From Acidobacteriaceae bacterium (GTDB lineage Bacteria; Acidobacteriota; Terriglobia; Terriglobales; Acidobacteriaceae): a stretch of 9,295 nucleotides of DNA. Location: contig WQYS01000075.1 in assembly GCA_009781125.1 (NCBI GenBank), forward strand, positions 1-9,295, given 5' to 3'. The notes under the pieces are model-generated. The model was not told where the DNA came from. It saw only the letters and a list, made by a program, of their open reading frames with translations, and made no database searches. Positions within the stretch are counted from its first letter, which is position 1, and each line of letters begins with the position of its first letter. Shown here one piece after another: positions 5,151 through 9,295 of the stretch. The position numbers were made by a program, and so were the translations under genes.

Positions 5151-5734
5151 TGCAGAGACTCCATATATGGACGCATGACGTTCGCGACGCGGCAAACCTT
5201 TGCGGCCTCCCACAGTTGATCCATCGTGGCGCGTTTCTCTCGAAAGCACTCGCGCAAAGCCTGGATCGCCGTCTCCAGTCCTACGCGGTTGCGGAGTTTG
5301 AAGCAATCTGCAACCGTTTTTGCGGGAGAATAGACGCGTAGCTTGCCGCCTGCTACAGCATATTCTTCGACACCAAAATCCAACGACCCACCAGAGAACC
5401 ACACAATGCGGGTGAGAGGATAAGTAGATTTAGGAGACCATGCTCCCCGCCGCAGTGCGATCCACACCTGGGAGGGATTTTCAGTTGTCAGGTTATGGAA
5501 GCGGAGCGCGGACGATAGACATATCACTGCTTGAGGAAATTTGCGAGAGACTTCAAGTAGAGTCTGGTGTTCTGTCGTTCCACTTTTAGGCGTGTTATAG
5601 ATTCCTCGGGAAACACGTTCCAGTTGTCCAGCCAGCACAAGGCGGCGTAGATATGCGCGAGGAATACCTTTGGCATCGAAATCGCTGGAACGGATTACGG
5701 CACGTTGGCTGACAAGCCTTTGTGCGCGAGACAT
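5147..5734 (-). CDS. abiEi: AbiEi-type antitoxin / transcriptional repressor
   Basis: A 195-residue antitoxin of the AbiE system, which in studied cases represses its own promoter through an N-terminal winged helix and offsets AbiEii. The winged helix covers about residues 5-47 (DAKGIPRAYLRRLVLAGQLE, then RVSRGIY, the wing). The C-terminal antitoxin domain includes AVICLSSALRFHNLT (69-83) and the family block YSPAKTVADCFKLRNRVG (135-152). I chose the ATG at 5734; GTG at 5746 or TTG at 5776 are alternatives and no clear ribosome binding site decides between them. It precedes and overlaps the toxin by 4 bases, so antitoxin is made first and the two are translationally coupled. The gene is complete and sits at the end of inserted DNA next to an att remnant, a usual place for defence cargo. 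Confidence 0.88.
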   Translation of the reverse strand: MSRAQRLVSQRAVIRSSDFDAKGIPRAYLRRLVLAGQLERVSRGIYNTPKSGTTEHQTLLEVSRKFPQAVICLSSALRFHNLTTENPSQVWIALRRGAWSPKSTYPLTRIVWFSGGSLDFGVEEYAVAGGKLRVYSPAKTVADCFKLRNRVGLETAIQALRECFREKRATMDQLWEAAKVCRVANVMRPYMESLQ

Positions 5735-5756
5735 GAGCGTATTCACATCTCTCAAG

Positions 5757-5783
5757 ATGATACAAATACCATGCAAATGTCAA
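5757..5783 (-). promoter_or_regulatory. Candidate promoter of the abiE operon
   Basis: On the minus strand, TTGACA (5778-5783) and TATCAT (5757-5762) are separated by 15 bases, shorter than ideal. Transcription would begin near 5750, giving a leader of about 15-20 bases to the ATG at 5734, which is short but workable. No clear AbiEi operator repeat was found. Confidence 0.4.
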
Positions 5784-5876
5784 TAAGTGCATCGGTTACG
5801 GATCACTACGGGAAGCATCTCCCCCATCTGATCTGCAGCTCATCTCTCCGAACATGCCTCGCGAATGAATCGACGC

Positions 5877-6497
5877 TTAGACGTTCAATAGGTACAAACT
5901 GAATAAACGCTCAAAGAACTCACTGACTGTAGCTGGGCCAGAGGTAGCATCAAGCTCTGCACCTCCGAATCGATATACATCGTAGCCTACAAGACGAAGA
6001 TCCCGATCGGCAGACACCATTCTGGCATACCTGCCAGCGTCGGCCTGGGAGTTAACGTCGGCATAGTGTTGCTTGCCATCAACTTCGAGAACGATCCGAA
6101 CTCCATTCGGAAGAAGCATGAGGAAGTCCATGCGGAATCTAAGTAGCGCATCTTTGCCACGTTCTCGCGCGGTCTTCGGGTCCCCATGTAACCACACTCC
6201 AGGTAGGAGCGCAGGTAAACGTGGGATCTGGTGCTTGAAGTGCTCAAAGTATGATTTGAACAAAAGCCGTTGCGGAGGAGAGTTGTCAGGAAGGCAGTTG
6301 GCGACATGGTTCACCAAATGTGAGGAAGAACCCAAGTCAAGTTGACGAACGCAGCAAGTGACGAACTCCAAAACACCTCTGTCTTCCCAGGGCGTCGATG
6401 TATCAGCTTCGGAGGCAGTGTTGGGGTGATCGATTACATAGCCATTCCAATGCCAACCAGATTTGCTGCCACAACAATTACAGACACTCCGGCCCAC
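5877..6497 (-). CDS. PD-(D/E)XK nuclease-like protein, probably N-terminally truncated
   Basis: The open frame from a GTG at 6497 has 206 codons, but the first 21 overlap the 3' end of rhaT in another frame and read as shadow sequence; family-like sequence starts about residue 37 ([11 protein letters not shown]). From there: [20 protein letters not shown] (77-96), [12 protein letters not shown] (103-114), then the nuclease core with Asp124 in RMDFLML, Glu138/Asp140/Lys142 in [10 protein letters not shown], followed by [20 protein letters not shown] and FGG. From memory, this C-terminal block closes longer uncharacterised proteins, often annotated only as hypothetical, so the N-terminal half is likely missing. 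The predicted role is DNA or RNA cleavage, possibly in defence given the AbiE neighbours. It may be a pseudogene; the true start, if any, is unknown. Confidence 0.6.
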   Translation of the reverse strand: MGRSVCNCCGSKSGWHWNGYVIDHPNTASEADTSTPWEDRGVLEFVTCCVRQLDLGSSSHLVNHVANCLPDNSPPQRLLFKSYFEHFKHQIPRLPALLPGVWLHGDPKTARERGKDALLRFRMDFLMLLPNGVRIVLEVDGKQHYADVNSQADAGRYARMVSADRDLRLVGYDVYRFGGAELDATSGPATVSEFFERLFSLYLLNV

Positions 6498-7465
6498 AGT
6501 AGGCGAACAGCGCGCTTATGTACTCCGACCCACTCTCCGAGGACAAGTCCTACTAGGCCTCCGCAGAGCACATAAATACTCATGTGAAGCATCCAGTTTA
6601 CATACGAAAGGTGCTGTGGGATATTTGCCGCGCCCCAGGCGTAGAAGAAGAACTGCAGGTACCACATGATCCCGCCGACTGCGGCGAGGGTAGAGTTCTT
6701 CATTAAAACCGGTCCTGGCTGGCTGAGGTCCTCTCGTAGAGACAAGCGCGGCAGTATGGCAAGACGGATAAAACAATAGAGAAGGTTGACCACCGCACCA
6801 CCACCCATGATGATGACATAGCTGGGCAGTGCCGCATAGAGCGGATTGACACCAAGAGAAAGCGCCACCTTCTCCATAGGTTGTGCGGCATCAATGGCAA
6901 AGGACATCCCAGAGGAAAAGAGACCGCACATCAGTGCCAACAGCAGGCCGACCCCTATATTGAACTCTTTCAGGTGACCCTTCAGTTGCGTTTCCTTCAG
7001 GTGCCCCGCCAGAGTGACTATAGCCACTCCAATGAGAGCTACAAGGATTCCGGCCATCGAAACCAGTCCGCTGCGCGTTGAAAACAGCGTCATCGCCTGG
7101 CCATGAATCAAAGGCGGAACCAGCGTTCCGACGATCAAGTTAATTCCAATCGCAATGCCGATGCCTAGAGACATCCCCAGATACCGCATCGTCAATCCAT
7201 AACTTACATTGCCGACGCCCCACATTGCTCCGAAAAGGGCAACCTTCAACAAGAAGCTGGTTCCGAATGCAGCATAAAACTGGCTGAAATGTGGCAACAG
7301 AAACATGCTGACGCCGATGGGAAGCAGTATCCACGAGAACAGGCCCGCCACGGCCCATGTTGTTTCCCAAGACCACCTTCTTACCCGTTCAATCGGCGCG
7401 TAGAACGAAGCCGCCATGGCTGCACCGATGAGATGCCATCCTATTCCTGCGGTAATTGAAGTCAT
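6434..7465 (-). CDS. rhaT: L-rhamnose/proton symporter RhaT
   Basis: A 343-residue inner-membrane transporter, the same length as the E. coli protein (344), which couples uptake of L-rhamnose and related sugars to protons. Family signatures: [20 protein letters not shown] at the N-terminus, [19 protein letters not shown], and [20 protein letters not shown] followed by [14 protein letters not shown]. About ten hydrophobic segments span the whole chain. ATG at 7465 is chosen because it matches the family start and has GAGAGG 7 bases upstream; the open frame to 7519 adds 18 polar residues unlike the family. It diverges from the isomerase gene across 243 bases. The 3' end abuts a broken nuclease gene, suggesting that an insertion or deletion boundary lies just beyond the stop. 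The substrate could be another deoxy-sugar. Confidence 0.92.
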   Translation of the reverse strand: MTSITAGIGWHLIGAAMAASFYAPIERVRRWSWETTWAVAGLFSWILLPIGVSMFLLPHFSQFYAAFGTSFLLKVALFGAMWGVGNVSYGLTMRYLGMSLGIGIAIGINLIVGTLVPPLIHGQAMTLFSTRSGLVSMAGILVALIGVAIVTLAGHLKETQLKGHLKEFNIGVGLLLALMCGLFSSGMSFAIDAAQPMEKVALSLGVNPLYAALPSYVIIMGGGAVVNLLYCFIRLAILPRLSLREDLSQPGPVLMKNSTLAAVGGIMWYLQFFFYAWGAANIPQHLSYVNWMLHMSIYVLCGGLVGLVLGEWVGVHKRAVRLLWAGVSVIVVAANLVGIGMAM

Positions 7466-7708
7466 GCGTTTGCCTCTCACTTTGCTTCTGTAAAGTTTGT
7501 TTGATCGAGTGCAGAGCATGATTTCCTAAAATTCCACCGCGCATGAGCAAATGCTCATATGTGGAATATATGCTTGACACCGATGCAACTAACATATATC
7601 TCTTGGATACGTGAAAGCAAATGCAGCATGCAGGAACGAAAGCAGAAGCCGAGGTCTATGGGCGGTCCCTGTTTTCGCTTGGGCCGTAGTGATGGAAAGG
7701 GCAGTGTA
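7466..7708. promoter_or_regulatory. Divergent control region, rhaT / isomerase
   Basis: 243 bases between the two start codons. It holds the palindrome at 7543-7558, a TTGACA at 7574-7579 reading toward the isomerase (with only weak -10 candidates such as TATATC at 7595-7600), and the isomerase ribosome binding site GGAAAGG (7694-7700). No good minus-strand promoter for rhaT could be identified by eye. Confidence 0.6.
7543..7558. promoter_or_regulatory. Perfect 16-base palindrome, candidate operator
   Basis: ATGAGCA (7543-7549) and TGCTCAT (7552-7558) are exact inverted arms around AA. The site sits 15 bases before a TTGACA reading to the isomerase and 78 bases before rhaT. This placement suits one regulator controlling both genes, possibly the SorC-type protein encoded at the right edge. 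Confidence 0.55.
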
Positions 7709-9160
7709 ATGACAGGACATGTCGCCAGCAGGAACAGCAAGCAGTCCGTTCGGGTGGGTTTATGCGGTATAGGTCATCAGGCATATTGGCCTCAGTTTGC
7801 AGGACTGGAAGAACGGCTGAAGGGCTATGTAGACCGTGTGAAGTCGCGGTTGACTCGGCCCGGCGTCGAGGTCGTGAATCTGGGCATGATCGATACGGCG
7901 CAGCGATCGCAGGAGGCAGGACGCAGGTGCAGGCGAGAGGACATTGATGTGCTGTTCCTGTACATGACTACCTATGCGCTGTCGAATGTTGTTCTGCCTT
8001 TGGTTCAGAGGGCGGGCGTGCCGGTTATCGTGCTCAACCTGCAACCGGAGGACTCTATCGATTACGCATCCTTCAACAAGTTGAAGGACCGCACGGCCAT
8101 GACAGGCGAGTGGCTTGCTTATTGTTCCGCCTGTCCTGTTCCCGAACTCGCCAATGTATTCCGCCGTGCGCGCATTCCCTTTCAACAGGTGACCGGGGTA
8201 CTAGAGAATGCAGAGACCTGGCGGGAGATCGACGAGTGGTTGACTGCCGCGCAAGTGAGGGCGACGCTGGCCTCGGCGCGGCTGGGACTTATGGGCACCT
8301 ACTACAGCGGCATGCTGGATATCATGACCGACGTGACGCTGGTCTCGATTGTCTTCGGCACACACGCGGAGATTCTTGAGGTGGACGAACTGAGCGGACT
8401 CTGTTCGGAGGTCACTCCAGATGAAATCACGCACCGCGTCGAAGAATTTTGCGCTCAGTTTGATGTGCAGCCAGATTGTCCGACGGAAGAGATGCGGCGT
8501 GCTGCGCGGACATCGGTTGCGCTGGATAGATTCGTGGCCCGGTACGACCTGGACGCCATGGCATATTACTACAAAGGTTCCGGCAACGAGGCGAATGAGG
8601 ATACGATGAGTTCCATCATTCTCGGCACTTCGCTGCTGACCGCGAGACATATACCAGTGGCCGGCGAGTACGAGGTGAAGAATGCGCTAGCCATGAAAAT
8701 CATGGATTGTCTGGGAGCGGGAGGTTCTTTCACCGAATACTACGCGATGGATTTCAAGGACGATCTGGTCCTGATGGGCCACGACGGCCCCGGCCATATC
8801 GCGATTGCCGAAAGCAAGACCAAGGTTCGTCCGCTACAGGTATATCACGGCAAGGTTGGACGCGGCCTGTCCGTGGAGATGAGTGTCAAGCATGGGCCAA
8901 TAACCTTAATGTCGGTGGTAGAAGATGCGGGTTCAGGGTTCAAACTTCTGGTTGCCGAAGGTGAATGCGTTCCTGGCGCGATTCTTGAGATTGGCAACAC
9001 CAACAGCCGTTACCGGTTCCCGATAGGCGCACGCGGATTCGTGGACGCATGGTGCTCGCAAGGTCCGGCGCATCATTGCGCGGTAGGGGTAGGCCACATC
9101 AGCAGCACACTGGAAAAGATTGCAGCGCTGATTGGCATTCCTATGCACCGGGTTTGCTGA
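7709..9160 (+). CDS. L-arabinose isomerase-like enzyme (AraA/FucI fold)
   Basis: A 483-residue cytoplasmic aldose-ketose isomerase relative (E. coli AraA has 500). The N-terminal Rossmann-like domain opens VRVGLCGIGHQAYWPQF (14-30). The metal and catalytic residues seen in AraA have counterparts: Glu320 in VAGEYEVKNALAM, Glu343 in GGSFTEYYAMD, His358 in VLMGHDGPGHIAIAE, and His455/456 in GPAHHCAVGVGH. ATG at 7709 is preceded by GGAAAGG with an 8-base gap; the open frame back to 7559 adds 50 residues before the fold and is rejected. Upstream context is the divergent rhaT. The subgroup (SFTEYYAMDFKDDLVLMGHD) differs from classical AraA, so the sugar is uncertain: L-rhamnose, L-fucose or L-arabinose are candidates. 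The gene is intact, and no kinase or aldolase gene is in view. Confidence 0.88.
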   Translation: MTGHVASRNSKQSVRVGLCGIGHQAYWPQFAGLEERLKGYVDRVKSRLTRPGVEVVNLGMIDTAQRSQEAGRRCRREDIDVLFLYMTTYALSNVVLPLVQRAGVPVIVLNLQPEDSIDYASFNKLKDRTAMTGEWLAYCSACPVPELANVFRRARIPFQQVTGVLENAETWREIDEWLTAAQVRATLASARLGLMGTYYSGMLDIMTDVTLVSIVFGTHAEILEVDELSGLCSEVTPDEITHRVEEFCAQFDVQPDCPTEEMRRAARTSVALDRFVARYDLDAMAYYYKGSGNEANEDTMSSIILGTSLLTARHIPVAGEYEVKNALAMKIMDCLGAGGSFTEYYAMDFKDDLVLMGHDGPGHIAIAESKTKVRPLQVYHGKVGRGLSVEMSVKHGPITLMSVVEDAGSGFKLLVAEGECVPGAILEIGNTNSRYRFPIGARGFVDAWCSQGPAHHCAVGVGHISSTLEKIAALIGIPMHRVC

Positions 9161-9192
9161 ACTTTATTCCCAGCTCGATTGCTACAGTGCCT

Positions 9193-9295
9193 TCAGTCAG
9201 GATCGCTCAACAATGCCTTCGCAGTCAGATGATCCGTTATCAGGACATCGATAAGCCGTGCTTGAACAGCGGCCCGGATCGCAGGAAGCTTGCCT
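9193..9295 (-). CDS. SorC/DeoR-type sugar-responsive regulator, C-terminal end only
   Basis: The last 33 codons, entering from beyond the right edge and ending in TGA at 9193-9195. The visible peptide GKLPAIRAAVQARLIDVL followed by ITDHLTAKALL matches the end of the SorC sugar-binding domain, where a Lys...AIRAAL helix is followed by a strand and LITD, then a helix with A..LL. SorC proteins bind phosphorylated sugars and regulate carbohydrate operons through an N-terminal helix-turn-helix. It converges on the isomerase with 32 bases between stops and no clear terminator. By position it is the likely regulator of rhaT and the isomerase, but most of the gene is outside the window. Confidence 0.7.
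   Translation of the reverse strand, partial: GKLPAIRAAVQARLIDVLITDHLTAKALLSDPD

Noticed and set aside
5151..5402. Extended N-terminus for AbiEii
   Set aside because: It is AbiEi read in another frame, gives a Trp/Arg/Cys-rich sequence unlike the family, and the GTG at 5150 has a proper ribosome binding site and overlap.
7760..8650. Long minus-strand ORFs opposite the isomerase (141 and 149 codons)
   Set aside because: They are shadows of a well-supported GC-rich gene and resemble no family.
1..9295. CRISPR array, rRNA or complete IS element
   Set aside because: No regularly spaced repeats, rRNA-like sequence or transposase with terminal repeats was seen; the only transposition-type enzymes are the two recombinases.

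Overview
The window looks like an accessory segment of a soil-type Acidobacteriota chromosome (Terriglobia, in the Edaphobacter/Granulicella/Terriglobus range). That is inferred from protein style, chiefly the C-terminal outer-membrane barrel signature at the left end, the short integrase family beginning RKRYQNGS, and the sugar-uptake locus at the right. No ribosomal RNA or other firm taxonomic marker is present.

Left part (1-3961): the 3' end of an outer-membrane beta-barrel protein gene, a hairpin, two small minus-strand ORFs of uncertain status, a small serine recombinase gene (minus), a roughly 560-base gene-free stretch rich in inverted repeats, and a large tyrosine recombinase (integrase, plus). 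The two recombinases diverge. The integrase has a near-consensus promoter with a palindrome over its -10 box, a leader able to fold, and a TTG start overlapping the stop of a tiny upstream ORF. A 15-base element occurs in opposite orientation on the two sides of the serine recombinase.

Junction (3978-4022): the 3' half of a Met-CAU tRNA (probably initiator tRNA), minus strand, cut at the anticodon loop and lying 16 bases after the integrase stop. It is an attachment-site remnant. Its polarity means the DNA right of 4022 is itself probably inserted, either as a second element or as the other end of the same one.

Middle (4023-6434): an AbiE-type toxin-antitoxin / abortive infection pair (AbiEi then AbiEii, minus strand, GTGA overlap), then the C-terminal part of a PD-(D/E)XK nuclease-like protein that appears to have lost its N-terminus where it meets the 3' end of rhaT. 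This reads as a small decayed defence cargo.

Right part (6434-9295): a carbohydrate locus. An L-rhamnose/proton symporter (rhaT, minus) diverges from an L-arabinose isomerase-like enzyme (plus) across a 243-base intergenic region with a perfect 16-base palindrome. The end of a SorC/DeoR-type sugar-responsive regulator converges on the isomerase. The likely logic is that RhaT imports a deoxy-sugar or pentose, the isomerase converts it to the ketose, and the SorC-type protein controls the locus.
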